Assembly (NCBI RefSeq): GCF_001028175.1
Contig: NZ_AEJF01000237.1
Coordinates: forward strand, 1-64,000
Reading direction: 5' to 3'
From: Caballeronia mineralivorans PML1(12)
GTDB taxonomy: Bacteria; Pseudomonadota; Gammaproteobacteria; Burkholderiales; Burkholderiaceae
Length of the DNA stretch: 64,000 nt
Below, in pieces: positions 18,362 through 27,846 of this stretch. The position numbers and the translations under genes were made by a program. The notes under the pieces are model-generated. The model saw nothing but the letters and a program-made list of their open reading frames with translations, did no database searches and was not told the origin of the DNA. How positions within the stretch are numbered: position 1 is the first letter of the stretch; the number at the start of each line of letters is the position of its first letter.

Positions 18362-18957
18362 GCCATTGCCCCTGACCCTGTACGGAGCTTGCCGAGCCAA
18401 TCGTGCAAACCGTCGAACGTGGCGATCGCGGCATCGACTGCCACGTTGGCCTGCTCAGGCGGCACATTCGCGCGCACGATCTCGCGAAAGGCGTTCCACA
18501 TGCTGCCCGTGCGCAAGCCGTAGCCCTCGAAATAAGCGTTGCCGCGACCGCTCTGCAGACCGAACAATGTCGCGACGTGCGGCGCGATAAAGCGCCCTCC
18601 AAGCGTCGAGCCCTCCATCACGTACATGGAACCGAATACGCGGCCGATGCTGTCCATCGCCGGCAAGCGCTCCACTTTTGTCACCGCGCTAGCGCGAGTG
18701 TCATCCCCGGTCAGAAGCGCCAGATCCGACGCAAGCAGCCACGCCTTGCGCCGTCCTTCGAAAAATTCACGCAGGGGCGCGGGCATGGCCGCCGCCGCAG
18801 AGTTCTCCCAAGGTGCAATGTATCCGTAAAAGCTTTCGAGCAATGCAACGTAGTCCTCGCGCGGCCACTCAGGGCGCATGAGGTCCAATGCGTTTTCCAG
18901 CCGTGCATGACACTTGGCCGTTTCGGTTTTCAGACGGGACAGGAGATCGTATTGCAT
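18358..18957 (-). CDS. bphO: Biliverdin-producing heme oxygenase
   Basis: The 199-residue protein belongs to the bacterial BphO-type heme oxygenase family. The probable proximal heme ligand His is at about residue 17 (TAKCHARLENALDLM), and the distal helix region reads MYVMEGSTLGGRFIAPHVA. It cleaves heme to biliverdin IX-alpha, the chromophore of the phytochrome encoded immediately downstream with a 4-bp overlap. The pair therefore forms a self-sufficient photoreceptor module. Confidence 0.93.
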   Translation of the reverse strand: MQYDLLSRLKTETAKCHARLENALDLMRPEWPREDYVALLESFYGYIAPWENSAAAAMPAPLREFFEGRRKAWLLASDLALLTGDDTRASAVTKVERLPAMDSIGRVFGSMYVMEGSTLGGRFIAPHVATLFGLQSGRGNAYFEGYGLRTGSMWNAFREIVRANVPPEQANVAVDAAIATFDGLHDWLGKLRTGSGAMA

Positions 18958-19391
18958 GATCCGTTCGATAGGTTGCCGCGCGAGCGTGCCGCGATGTTGA
19001 CCCGAATGCCAGGTGCTGAGTACCGGATGCCGGACCCGGCGGGCGGCGTTGCGTCAGTTCGTGGTGGCTGCGGCGCGGGCCGGCACGTCAAATGGACCGG
19101 CCGAGGCATCGAGCGCGCCTGACTTGCCGTCGCGAACTCTGCGCCGAGTCGGCATCGATTACCGATACATGTCCGGCACGCACGCAAAAATGGTAGAAAC
19201 AACTGCAGTGGATATCGGGTAAGCGCCTTTCTCAGCTTGCCTCACACAGGACCGTACGAGTTCTTTGCGAGTTCTCCGATATCGCGCGCCCATTCTACGC
19301 AAGAGGCGCTTTGTTGACCACGGGCAGCAACCAGCGCAGCCGCGTCACTCGTTGCGCTTGGCTGCTGGTGTTCACTTGCATGAACTTGCGC
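18958..19391. other. Intergenic region between bphO and ligD
   Basis: These 434 bp lie upstream of bphO and downstream of ligD, both on the minus strand. They must hold the bphO promoter. I see no gene, strong hairpin or recognisable operator. Confidence 0.5.
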
Positions 19392-22142
19392 TCACTTGAT
19401 ATCGAGCCGCTTTTTCATCGAAGCGGTGATGCGTTGCCGTGTCTTGGCGTATTCGCTCCATGGATCGGTTTTAAGTGTCTCCAGGCGTTCATGCAGATTG
19501 CCGATATTCCATTGATCGCCGCTCGTGGTCGCGTCGAGCTCGTCCCAGCCGATAGGCACCGACACGCCCATCCCCGGACGCGCGCGCAACGAGAACGCGG
19601 CGACCGTGCTCGACCCGCGGTTGTTGCGTAAATAATCGACGAAGATCTTGTCCCGGCGATTCTGCTTGCCCATCTTCGCCGAGAAATACTTGGGCAGCGT
19701 GCTCGCCATATGTTGCGCAACCGTTTGCGAAAAACCCTTCACTTCGTCCCAGCCGGCCTGCGGCGTGAGCGGCGCCACCACATGCAGCCCCTTCCCGCCG
19801 CTCGTCTTGCAAAAGGATTCAAGCCCGAGTTCCGCCAGCAATTCACGCGTGAGGCGCGCGGCCTCCTGCATCCGGTCCCAGCCGAGCCCATCGCCGGGAT
19901 CGAGATCGAAGACCATCCGGTCGGGCTTTTCGATTTTGGCGGCGAGTGCGTTCCAGGTATGCATCTCGATCGCGCCCATTTGCGCTGAGCCCACCAGCGC
20001 GCCGACATTTTCTATCGTGATGAGCGCCGAATGACCGGGGTCAATACCTGGATGCTGCTTGACGTTCGGGATGGTCAGCTTCTCGCTGTGTTTCTGGAAG
20101 AACAACTCGCCGCCGATATCCTCCGGCGCACGCACCAGCGACACCGGCCGGTCCTTCAGATGCGGCAGCATCCATGGCGCGACGGCTTCGTAGTACAGAG
20201 CAAGATCTAGCTTGCGGATACCGGCCGATGGGTCGATCACGCGATCGGGGTGAGTGATCTTCACGCCCGCCACAAGTTCGGGGCCGGCGGGATTACGCGT
20301 GGCTTTTTTAGCGGCCGTTGATTTCTTCGCGGGTTTTTTATCCTCGTCGTCCAACGCAAGCTCCTTCGTCGATATCGGCACTTCCTTGACGATCTCCCGC
20401 GCCGGCTTGTCGTCCCTCAGGGCGACGAACGACGCTTGCCGCACGATCCGCTCCGACGTCCATTCGGCGAAATTGCATTCGGCGACAAGTTCGGGCTTGA
20501 CCCAACGCAGCGGTGTCCGGCTACGCTCTTTCGGCGCAGCGGCGAACGGCATCGTCTTAATCTCGCGTGCGTCGAGTTGCTTTTTGATGTCGCGCAGAGT
20601 CGCTGCATCGAAGCCGCTGCCCACGCGCCCCGCGTACTGCAGCTTGCCGTGCGTGTCGTACACGCCGAGCAATAGCGCGCCGAACTGGCCCCGGCTGCCC
20701 GTCGGCTCCGAATAACCGCCGATCACAAACTCCTGCCGACGCCGGCATTTCAGCTTGATCCACGCGCTGCTGCGTCCCGACGTATAGCTGCTGTCGCGCC
20801 GCTTGCCGATAATCCCTTCCAGCGCCATGTCACAGGCACTTTTCAGCAAGTCGTCGACGCTGAATTCGAAGTCCGCGGAGAAACCCAGGGCGTCGTCATC
20901 GAGCGGTTCCAGCAGCGCCTTCAAGATCGCTCGCCGCTGCACGAGCGGCACGCCGCGCAAGTCGTAGCCGTTCAAGTAGGGGATATCGAAAAAATACACG
21001 GCGATATCTTGCGGACGATTGGCGTCGAACGCGTTCTGCAGTTTCTGGAAGTTCGGCAGATCGTTATCGTCTAGCACGACCGCCTCGCCGTCCAGCCACG
21101 CGCTCTCCACATCGAGCTTGGCTAACGCCTTGACCTGACGACTGAATTTATCGGTCCAATCGTGGCCGTTGCGCGTGAAGATCTGCGTCGACTTCGCTTT
21201 CGATGCCTCGCGATCGATGCGCACCAGAATCCGGTAACCATCGAATTTTATTTCGTATGACCAATCATTGCTCGATGGTGGCGTGTCCACGAGTGTCGCC
21301 AGTTGCGGCTTCATCGCGACCGGAAGCTTCGCGCGCACCGCCTCCTGGATCGCGGGATTGTGGGCGAGCGTGCGCAGCGATTCCGCGTTCCTGTTAGCCA
21401 CGATGTCCGGTCTCGGGCGCTCCGGACTTTTACCTTGATCTTTCACGGCGGGCCGTTTCGGCGATAGTGCGGCCTTCGTGGTCCTGCTTGTCTTCGCGGC
21501 GGTCTTGCGCTCGGCCCTGTCGCGCACTTCGCCGCTTTTCGTACGCGCGCCGAGCGAATCGCTCATCACGCTGCCTGGCTTGTTCAGCAGCACGTCATAG
21601 TCGGCTTCGCTCCGGGCTTCGTCGTCGCGCTCCTTGATCAGCAGCCATTGCTCCTTGTCGCCATTGCCACGCATGTTGCTGCGCACGAGCGTCCAGCCGC
21701 CTTGCAGCTTTTCTCCGTGCAGGATGAATTTGAGCTTGCCCTTGGCATAGCTTTCACGCGCTTGGTCGATGCTGCCCGGCTGCGGTTCCCACGTCCCGCG
21801 ATCCCACACGATCACGCTGCCCGCGCCGTAGTTGCCATCGGGAATATCGCCTTCGAACGAGCCGTAATCAACCGGATGATCTTCCACATGCACGGCCAGC
21901 CGTTTCACCGATGGATCGAGACTCGGCCCTTTCGGTACCGCCCACGATTTCAGCGTGCCATCGAGTTCGAGACGAAAGTCGTAATGAAGGCGCCGTGCAT
22001 CGTGTTCCTGGATGACAAACGAAAGCGCGCTCGCCTGAGCTTTCTTCGACGTGCGCCCCGCCTTCGCAGCCGCGTGGCCTGAGGGCTCGGGCGTCTGGCT
22101 GAAACGCCTCATGCGCTGATAGGTGTCGAGTTTATCGGCCAT
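19392..22142 (-). CDS. ligD: LigD, multifunctional NHEJ DNA ligase
   Basis: The 916-residue enzyme has the order phosphoesterase-ligase-polymerase. The phosphoesterase domain (about residues 40-190) shows EHDARRLHYDFRLELDG and HVEDHPVDYGSFEG. A Lys/Arg-rich linker follows. The ATP-dependent ligase has nucleotidylated Lys at about 299 (YEIKFDGYR) and motif IV/V strings LEGIIGKRRDSSY and WIKLKC. The primase-polymerase domain (about 640-916) has the metal-binding motif FDLDPGDG. With Ku it repairs double-strand breaks by end joining. It starts 47 bp after the ku stop. Confidence 0.96.
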   Translation of the reverse strand: MADKLDTYQRMRRFSQTPEPSGHAAAKAGRTSKKAQASALSFVIQEHDARRLHYDFRLELDGTLKSWAVPKGPSLDPSVKRLAVHVEDHPVDYGSFEGDIPDGNYGAGSVIVWDRGTWEPQPGSIDQARESYAKGKLKFILHGEKLQGGWTLVRSNMRGNGDKEQWLLIKERDDEARSEADYDVLLNKPGSVMSDSLGARTKSGEVRDRAERKTAAKTSRTTKAALSPKRPAVKDQGKSPERPRPDIVANRNAESLRTLAHNPAIQEAVRAKLPVAMKPQLATLVDTPPSSNDWSYEIKFDGYRILVRIDREASKAKSTQIFTRNGHDWTDKFSRQVKALAKLDVESAWLDGEAVVLDDNDLPNFQKLQNAFDANRPQDIAVYFFDIPYLNGYDLRGVPLVQRRAILKALLEPLDDDALGFSADFEFSVDDLLKSACDMALEGIIGKRRDSSYTSGRSSAWIKLKCRRRQEFVIGGYSEPTGSRGQFGALLLGVYDTHGKLQYAGRVGSGFDAATLRDIKKQLDAREIKTMPFAAAPKERSRTPLRWVKPELVAECNFAEWTSERIVRQASFVALRDDKPAREIVKEVPISTKELALDDEDKKPAKKSTAAKKATRNPAGPELVAGVKITHPDRVIDPSAGIRKLDLALYYEAVAPWMLPHLKDRPVSLVRAPEDIGGELFFQKHSEKLTIPNVKQHPGIDPGHSALITIENVGALVGSAQMGAIEMHTWNALAAKIEKPDRMVFDLDPGDGLGWDRMQEAARLTRELLAELGLESFCKTSGGKGLHVVAPLTPQAGWDEVKGFSQTVAQHMASTLPKYFSAKMGKQNRRDKIFVDYLRNNRGSSTVAAFSLRARPGMGVSVPIGWDELDATTSGDQWNIGNLHERLETLKTDPWSEYAKTRQRITASMKKRLDIK

Positions 22143-22189
22143 CGGCGGATCGCTTTTCCTGGTACGTGGTAACGCGTGACGACGAGGGT

Positions 22190-23095
22190 TTATGCGCGTT
22201 TGCGGCGCGTTGTGGTCTTGCGCGCGGGTTTCGCCGCCGGTTCCTCTTCAGCATCAGTTGTGTCGTCGTCAGCATTTTTAGCGCCCCGTCTCGCGGGCTT
22301 TCCCTTCTTCAAACTGCGCTTGAGCAGTTCGGACAAGTCGAGGATCTCCGCCGATGTCTTGCGCGGAGCACCTTCCTCCACCTCCGACACCTCCTCGGTC
22401 TTGCCCTCCTTCACCTTCTTGTTGACGAGCGCCATGATGTCTTCGCGGAACGTGTCGTGATAGTCGTGCGGGTTCCACGTATCGCTCATGTCGTCTATCA
22501 ATCGCCGGGCCATCTCCAGTTCTTTCGGCGATATCCCCGCTTTCTTCGAGTTCTCATCGGGAAACTTGAACTCGTCGAAATCGCGCACTTCGTCAGCCCA
22601 ACGCAACGTGTTGAGCGCCAACGCGGGACCCACCGGAATCAGCGCGGCGAGATGCTGCTTGTTGTGCAGCACCACGTTCGCGATCCCCACCTTCCCCGAC
22701 GCCTTCAACGCATCGCGCAGCAGCGCATACACCTTCTCGCCCTTATGGTCGGGCGCGAGGTAATAGGGGGTATCGAGGGAAAGAAACGAGATTTCGGGTG
22801 CTTCGACGAACGCGAGAATATCCACGGTCTGCGTCGACTCGGGGTTAGCCGAGCGAATTTCGGCGTCGCTCATCACGACGTATTTGCCCTTCTCGTACTC
22901 AAAGCCGCGCACGATGTTCTCGCGGGTGACGTCCTTGCCCGTGTTCTTGTTGAACTGCTTATAGCCGATGGGGTCCATCGAGCGCTTATCGAGCAGATTA
23001 AAGCCGACTTTCTCCGACTGCGTTGCCGGATAAAGCTGCACGGGGACGTGGACCAGCCCGAAGCTGATCGCGCCTTTCCAGATCATGTGTGGCAT
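22190..23095 (-). CDS. ku: Ku, DNA end-binding protein of NHEJ
   Basis: The 301-residue protein starts MPHMIWKGAISFGLVHVPVQL, the characteristic bacterial Ku N-terminus, and retains the core beta-barrel region (KVGFNLLDKRSMDPIGYKQF). It ends in a Lys/Arg-rich tail (KPARKTTTRRKRA) that may contact DNA. It forms a homodimeric ring on DNA ends and recruits LigD, encoded next on the same strand. ATG 23095 matches the conserved start; the longer frame upstream adds non-conserved residues. Confidence 0.95.
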   Translation of the reverse strand: MPHMIWKGAISFGLVHVPVQLYPATQSEKVGFNLLDKRSMDPIGYKQFNKNTGKDVTRENIVRGFEYEKGKYVVMSDAEIRSANPESTQTVDILAFVEAPEISFLSLDTPYYLAPDHKGEKVYALLRDALKASGKVGIANVVLHNKQHLAALIPVGPALALNTLRWADEVRDFDEFKFPDENSKKAGISPKELEMARRLIDDMSDTWNPHDYHDTFREDIMALVNKKVKEGKTEEVSEVEEGAPRKTSAEILDLSELLKRSLKKGKPARRGAKNADDDTTDAEEEPAAKPARKTTTRRKRA

Positions 23096-23309
23096 CGCGC
23101 TTGACCTTTTGCGAAAAGCCGCTCTGACGGCGTTGACGATATAAACGATCTGCACGCGCCGACAGACGTGTGGCCGCGTGGGTCGTTACACCGTTGCAGA
23201 AAACGTGCCAGATGGACCCGCTCGCGCCGGCTTGGCCGTAGCAGATTGACCGCAGGCAGCGCGCCCTCGAACGCCCCCTGCGATACGTAGAATTTGCCGG
23301 ACTAGAAGC

Positions 23310-23894
23310 CTACTTGCGGCTGGCGCTGACCGTAAGTTTCGTGCCGTCACTGAGCGTGACGGATTTTTCGGCGCCGCCGGTGGGCATCGTGAAATGGACT
23401 AGCTGGCTGAAGAAGTTATCGGTGGGACATTGCAGTTTCTTGCCGCCCACGGTGACGGCCGTCGCGGCGCGCGGCGCGTGGCCCTGGAAACCCAACTGGA
23501 CGTCGGCGTCCCCGCTGTTCACGACCACCGCCGCGAAACGGATCTTCACCTGACGTACGGTCGTCCCGCTTGCGTTGCGGATGGCGTCCACGCCCGGGCA
23601 CGCGTCCGGGACATTCTGCGAACCGCCTGCGGGCTTGCTTTGCCAGGTGAAGTCATCGGTCTGGCCCGAGCGGATCGTGCGTGTTTCCTGCGCACTGCCC
23701 CAGTTCTTCGACGCCATCTTCACCGTGTATTTGATCGGTCCGTCGTTGGCGACTTCCGACAGCACCTTGATGCTTGGCGTCGCGTTGGCTGCCGACACAG
23801 CCATGCAAGCCAAAAGCGCCATGACGGCGTTGGCGGAAATCACGCGACCTTGCTTCGACCGGCAACCCTGAATAAAACCCGAACGATCGATCAT
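23310..23894 (-). CDS. Secreted hypothetical protein
   Basis: This 194-residue protein has an N-terminal hydrophobic signal-like segment (ANAVMALLACMAVSAANATP), suggesting export with cleavage near Ala-Thr-Pro. The mature part is rich in beta-prone, Thr/Val-rich sequence (KYTVKMASKNWGSAQETRTI, VKIRFAAVVVNSG) and contains two cysteines that could pair. A GGAGG Shine-Dalgarno about 10 bp upstream supports ATG 23894. I do not recognise the family and assign no function. Confidence 0.7.
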   Translation of the reverse strand: MIDRSGFIQGCRSKQGRVISANAVMALLACMAVSAANATPSIKVLSEVANDGPIKYTVKMASKNWGSAQETRTIRSGQTDDFTWQSKPAGGSQNVPDACPGVDAIRNASGTTVRQVKIRFAAVVVNSGDADVQLGFQGHAPRAATAVTVGGKKLQCPTDNFFSQLVHFTMPTGGAEKSVTLSDGTKLTVSASRK

Positions 23895-24068
23895 GCGAAA
23901 AGCCCCTCCGTGTGCAGCCATCACGCCGGGCATACCGCAACGGCGCCGGGGTGGTCCGAGCCGCGCGTGAGGCGCGATCAGTCTAGCGCGACGCGCGCCG
24001 CGCGCTTCTCATGGGAAACCCGCGGCGCGCGGCTTGCAATGGATTGGCCGATCGATACGCTGGACGAG

Positions 24069-25085
24069 TCAGAATCCGGTCAGCACGAGCTTGCCGATCG
24101 CACGCCCTTCTTCCAGCAGCCGGTGCGCTTCGCGCAAGTTCGTTGCGTTGATCTTGCCGAGATCGCGGCCGAGCGTTGTCTTGATCGTGCCTGCGTCGAT
24201 CAGTCGCGCCACCTCGGTCAGCAGCTTGTGTTGTTCGATCATGTCCGGCGTGCCGAACATCGAGCGTGTGAACATGAATTCCCAGTGGAACGCAGCGCTT
24301 TTCGCTTTCAGCAATTCGACGGCAATCGGCTTGTCATTTTCAACGATCGTGCAGATGCCGCCTTGCGGAGCGATGACAGCAGCGGCGGCCGGGAAATGTT
24401 TGTCCGTGTCGTTGAAGATCAGCACGTAGTCCACTTGCTCGAAACCCGCGTCCTTCAGTTGCTTCGGCATGTCGCCGAAATGATCGACAATATGATCCGC
24501 TCCCAGTTCGCTCGCCCATTTCGCCGACTCCGGCCGTGACGCAGTGGCGATCACCTTCAGCTTCGCCACTTTCTTGGCGAGCTGGATGCCGATCGAACCC
24601 ACGCCGCCCGCGCCGCCCACGATCAGCACGGACTTGCCCGCGTCGTGTCCTTGCGCCGATACCCCCAGCCGGTCGAACAGCGCTTCCCATGCGGTGATCG
24701 TGGTGAGCGGCAATGCTGCTGCGTGCGAGAAATCGAGGGACTTCGGTTTCACGCCGACAATGCGTTCATCGACCAGATGGAACTCGCTGTTTGAACCCGA
24801 CCGGGTGATGCTGCCCGCATAGAAGACAGGATCGCCTACTTTGAACAGCGTCACGTCGGGGCCGACTGCTTCGACCACGCCCGACGCGTCCCAGCCGAGC
24901 ACCCGCGGCGTCTCTTCAATCTTGTCCTTTGGCGCGCGGACTTTCGTATCGACGGGATTCACGCCGATCGCTTCGATCTTCACCTGCAGATCGCGGCCGG
25001 TGGGCGCGGGTTTGTCGATCTCCACGTCCATCAGCGATTCCGGGTTGGAGATCGGCAGGTAGCGAGTCAGGGCAATAGCTTTCAT
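24069..25085 (-). CDS. Zinc-type alcohol dehydrogenase family / NADPH:quinone oxidoreductase-like protein
   Basis: The 338-residue MDR-superfamily enzyme has a GroES-like N-domain (KIEAIGVNPVDTKVR, LGWDASGVVEAVG) and a Rossmann domain with VLIVGGAGGVGSIGIQLAKK. Catalytic zinc ligands of true alcohol dehydrogenases are not evident, so it is more likely a zinc-independent quinone or enone reductase. AAGGAG precedes the ATG. A LysR gene diverges from it 121 bp away and probably regulates it. Confidence 0.82.
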   Translation of the reverse strand: MKAIALTRYLPISNPESLMDVEIDKPAPTGRDLQVKIEAIGVNPVDTKVRAPKDKIEETPRVLGWDASGVVEAVGPDVTLFKVGDPVFYAGSITRSGSNSEFHLVDERIVGVKPKSLDFSHAAALPLTTITAWEALFDRLGVSAQGHDAGKSVLIVGGAGGVGSIGIQLAKKVAKLKVIATASRPESAKWASELGADHIVDHFGDMPKQLKDAGFEQVDYVLIFNDTDKHFPAAAAVIAPQGGICTIVENDKPIAVELLKAKSAAFHWEFMFTRSMFGTPDMIEQHKLLTEVARLIDAGTIKTTLGRDLGKINATNLREAHRLLEEGRAIGKLVLTGF

Positions 25086-25206
25086 GGAATAGCTCCTTAA
25101 GGTGTTTCAAGCGTCGCACGTGCGATGTATGGGCCCGATCTTAAGGATTTTCGGCTTCGCGCGAAACCGTCATAATCGCTAAAACATTTTATTGAAAAAC
25201 ACGAAA

Positions 25207-26166
25207 ATGACGAAAATGGACGTGCAGAGCGAATCAAGCCATAAGGCGCAACTCGACTTGCTCGACGTGGCGCTGTTCGTGCGGGCGGCGGCTTTATCGA
25301 ATCTGTCGGCGGCGGGACGGGAGTTCGGACTGTCGGCCGCCGTGGCGAGCGCCCGGCTCGCTCAGCTCGAACGGCAGCTTGGCGCTCGGCTTTTGCATCG
25401 CACGACACGGCGCATCAGCGTCACGCAGGAAGGTGAGATTTTTGCCGAGCGCGCCCGCGCGTTGCTCGACGCCGCCGACGCCGCGCGCGCATCGGTTGGA
25501 CGCGCGTTCGAGCAACCGCAGGGACGTTTGCGCGTGACGATGCCGTCGTCGCTTGGGCGTCAGCATGTATCGCCGGTGATCCCCGAATTCTTGCGCCGCT
25601 ATCCGGGCGTGACGCTCGACTTGCGGATGACCGACCAGGTAGTCGATCTCGTCGATAAAGGCATCGATCTGGCGGTGCGCATCGGCGCGTTGAAGGATTC
25701 GACGCTGGTCGCGAGAAAACTCGCCAGCAACCGGCGCGTGCTATGCGCGTCGCCGGCGTATCTCGCGGAGCACGGCACGCCGCACCATCCCGCCGATCTT
25801 GCGCAGCACGAATGCGCGGTTCTCTCCGGTCAGCGCAACTGGGCGTTCGTCACGCCGGCCGGGACCATCGATGTGCGCGTGTCGGGCCGGCTTATGACGG
25901 ATAACGGCGAAGTGATTCGCGACGCGTTGCTCAGCGGGTTTGGTATCGGATTGAAATCGACGTGGAGCGTGGCGCCGTTCCTGCACAGCGGCGAGCTGGT
26001 AACAGTGCTCGACAGCTATCCGCTCGCGGAAACGGTGGCGATCTGGGCGGTGTATCCGAGCCGCGCATTCGTGCCGCCGAAAACGACGGCATTCATCGAT
26101 TTCCTGATAGAGCATTTCGGCGATCCGCCTTATTGGGATGCGGATCCGCAACGAGTGATGCGGTAG
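25207..26166 (+). CDS. LysR-family transcriptional regulator
   Basis: The 319-residue protein has an N-terminal winged HTH (LSAAGREFGLSAAVASARLAQLERQLGARLLHRTTRRI) and a substrate-binding domain of the CrgA/AaeR-like class (LRVTMPSSLGRQHVSPVIPEF, VDKGIDLAVRIGALKDSTL). ATGs at 25207 and 25216 are both possible; a TTG at 25192 is less likely. It diverges from the oxidoreductase gene, the usual LysR-target layout. Confidence 0.87.
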   Translation: MTKMDVQSESSHKAQLDLLDVALFVRAAALSNLSAAGREFGLSAAVASARLAQLERQLGARLLHRTTRRISVTQEGEIFAERARALLDAADAARASVGRAFEQPQGRLRVTMPSSLGRQHVSPVIPEFLRRYPGVTLDLRMTDQVVDLVDKGIDLAVRIGALKDSTLVARKLASNRRVLCASPAYLAEHGTPHHPADLAQHECAVLSGQRNWAFVTPAGTIDVRVSGRLMTDNGEVIRDALLSGFGIGLKSTWSVAPFLHSGELVTVLDSYPLAETVAIWAVYPSRAFVPPKTTAFIDFLIEHFGDPPYWDADPQRVMR

Positions 26167-26498
26167 TCGTCTCTCAGCAAATAATAGGAATTTGCGTATT
26201 CTTAAAATCCCGGTGAAACGAGATCATTAAAGCGCGATGACGAATTGCAGCGGGTTCGACCAGCCGCCTGCGTTCGCGACAGCTTCTTGGGCTTGGATGA
26301 CCTCGCGTAGCCGACGGGCTGGCGCGCCTGCGGCAATTCATCCTTGCTGTCCTCGAGTTCGCAGTTTTCCAGCAAACAACGCTTAACAATTTTGGGTGTA
26401 CAAATAATCCTTGTACTCACTGTTTTTGGGAAATCGCACGGGTTAATGCGCTGAAATTGCGTGCATGGGTGAAGAGAGGCGTGTCCTTAAGAACGCCC
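26167..26498. other. Intergenic region between convergent lysR and P450 genes
   Basis: These 332 bp separate convergent stops. One minus-strand frame of 72 codons (GTG start at 26420) shows no recognisable domain, and I do not call it. No strong terminator hairpin is visible. Confidence 0.5.
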
Positions 26499-27716
26499 TC
26501 ACCCCACCGCCACCGGCGCCTTCACAAACCCTCGAAACCGCGCCCGCGATGCGCGCACCGGCTCGCCCGCCAACCGGTAATCCGGGAACCGCGCAATAAA
26601 CCGTCCGATCGCGATACGCGCCTCCAACCGGGCTAGCGACAACCCCGCGCACTGGTGAATCCCGAACCCAAACGCAAGATGCCGGTTCGGCTGACGAGCG
26701 ATATCGAAGCAATCTGCCGCCTCGAACTGCTCGGGATCGCGATTCGCCGCACCGATGCACAACGTCACCGGCGTCCCGCGCACCACCGGCATCCCGTCAA
26801 TATGCGTATCCGCCGTCGCGATCCGGTTGCCGAGCTGATTCGAACTTTCGTAGCGCAAACATTCCTCGATCGCACTCTCGATCAGCGCCGGTTCGCCCAA
26901 TAACCGCGCCCGCTGCTCGGGCCATTGCGCCAGCAGCACGATCCCGTTGCCGATCAGATTGGTGGTCGTCTCGTGACCCGCGTTCAGGATAAAAATGCAG
27001 TTATGTAGCAGTTCGGCTTCGTCCAGGCGCTCTGCGGCGGCCTCGCTTTGAATCAGCCGCGTCAGCACGTCATGCTGCGGATCTCCGGGATGCGCGCGGC
27101 GGCGTGCCACCAACGTCACCAAATAATCGATGAAATCCGTCACCGCGCGGTTGCCCCGCGCTTCTTGCTCCGCGTTGAGCGCGGGTTCAAGCGCGCCGAG
27201 AATCGCGAGCGACCAGTCACGCAACGGCGCGCGTTCGTCGTGCGGCACGTCGAGCAAATTACCGATCACTTCAACTGGAATCGCCGAGGCGAAATCGTTG
27301 ATCAAATCGATCTCACCGCGTGCGGCGGCCTGATCGAGAAGACCGTCGATCAGGCGCACCAGAGCCGGTTCCATCGCCGCGATCGCACGCGCGGTCAGCG
27401 CCCCCGCGATCAGTTTGCGCACGCGCGTGTGTCGCGGCGGATCGTTGAATACGAGGCTGGTCGTGTGATGCGCGAACAGCGCGGTATCGGCGCCGTACTT
27501 CGGGGCGAATTCCACGGTCTTGTCGGAGCTGAAGGTTTTCGGATCGCGATACACCGCCTGCACATCCCGGTAACGCGTGAGAAACAGCGAACCATCGGGC
27601 ATTCTTTTGATCGGCTCCGTGGCGCGCAACGCGTCGTAGAGCGGATACGGATCGGTATAAAACGCGGCGTCGAGCTTGCGCAAGTCGAAGGCACGCGCGC
27701 GTTCGGTCGGGGTCAT
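26499..27716 (-). CDS. Cytochrome P450
   Basis: The 405-residue soluble bacterial P450 has the I-helix oxygen-binding motif AGHETT, the K-helix ExxR motif (ECLR), and the heme-thiolate loop FGFGIHQCAGLSLAR with the Cys ligand. It has no membrane anchor, as usual for class I bacterial P450s needing separate ferredoxin partners, which are not adjacent. ATG 27716 is preceded by GGAGAG at about -9; upstream ATGs lack this. Its substrate is unknown. It diverges from serB. Confidence 0.92.
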   Translation of the reverse strand: MTPTERARAFDLRKLDAAFYTDPYPLYDALRATEPIKRMPDGSLFLTRYRDVQAVYRDPKTFSSDKTVEFAPKYGADTALFAHHTTSLVFNDPPRHTRVRKLIAGALTARAIAAMEPALVRLIDGLLDQAAARGEIDLINDFASAIPVEVIGNLLDVPHDERAPLRDWSLAILGALEPALNAEQEARGNRAVTDFIDYLVTLVARRRAHPGDPQHDVLTRLIQSEAAAERLDEAELLHNCIFILNAGHETTTNLIGNGIVLLAQWPEQRARLLGEPALIESAIEECLRYESSNQLGNRIATADTHIDGMPVVRGTPVTLCIGAANRDPEQFEAADCFDIARQPNRHLAFGFGIHQCAGLSLARLEARIAIGRFIARFPDYRLAGEPVRASRARFRGFVKAPVAVG

Positions 27717-27846
27717 GCGGCTCTCCGTCATTTTATCGACAGCCATCATAGCGGCGCGGCACATGCATCCGCCATCGGTCGGGACCATTACAATGGCGGG
27801 TCTTGCGCTGCTTTCTTCCGCTCATTTTTCTCGCTCGCCGCCTGTC

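Noticed and set aside
26202-26420. Minus-strand frame of 72 codons with GTG start
   Set aside because: No domain and no ribosome site seen; most likely non-coding, though its A/T-rich start is unlike the neighbouring DNA.
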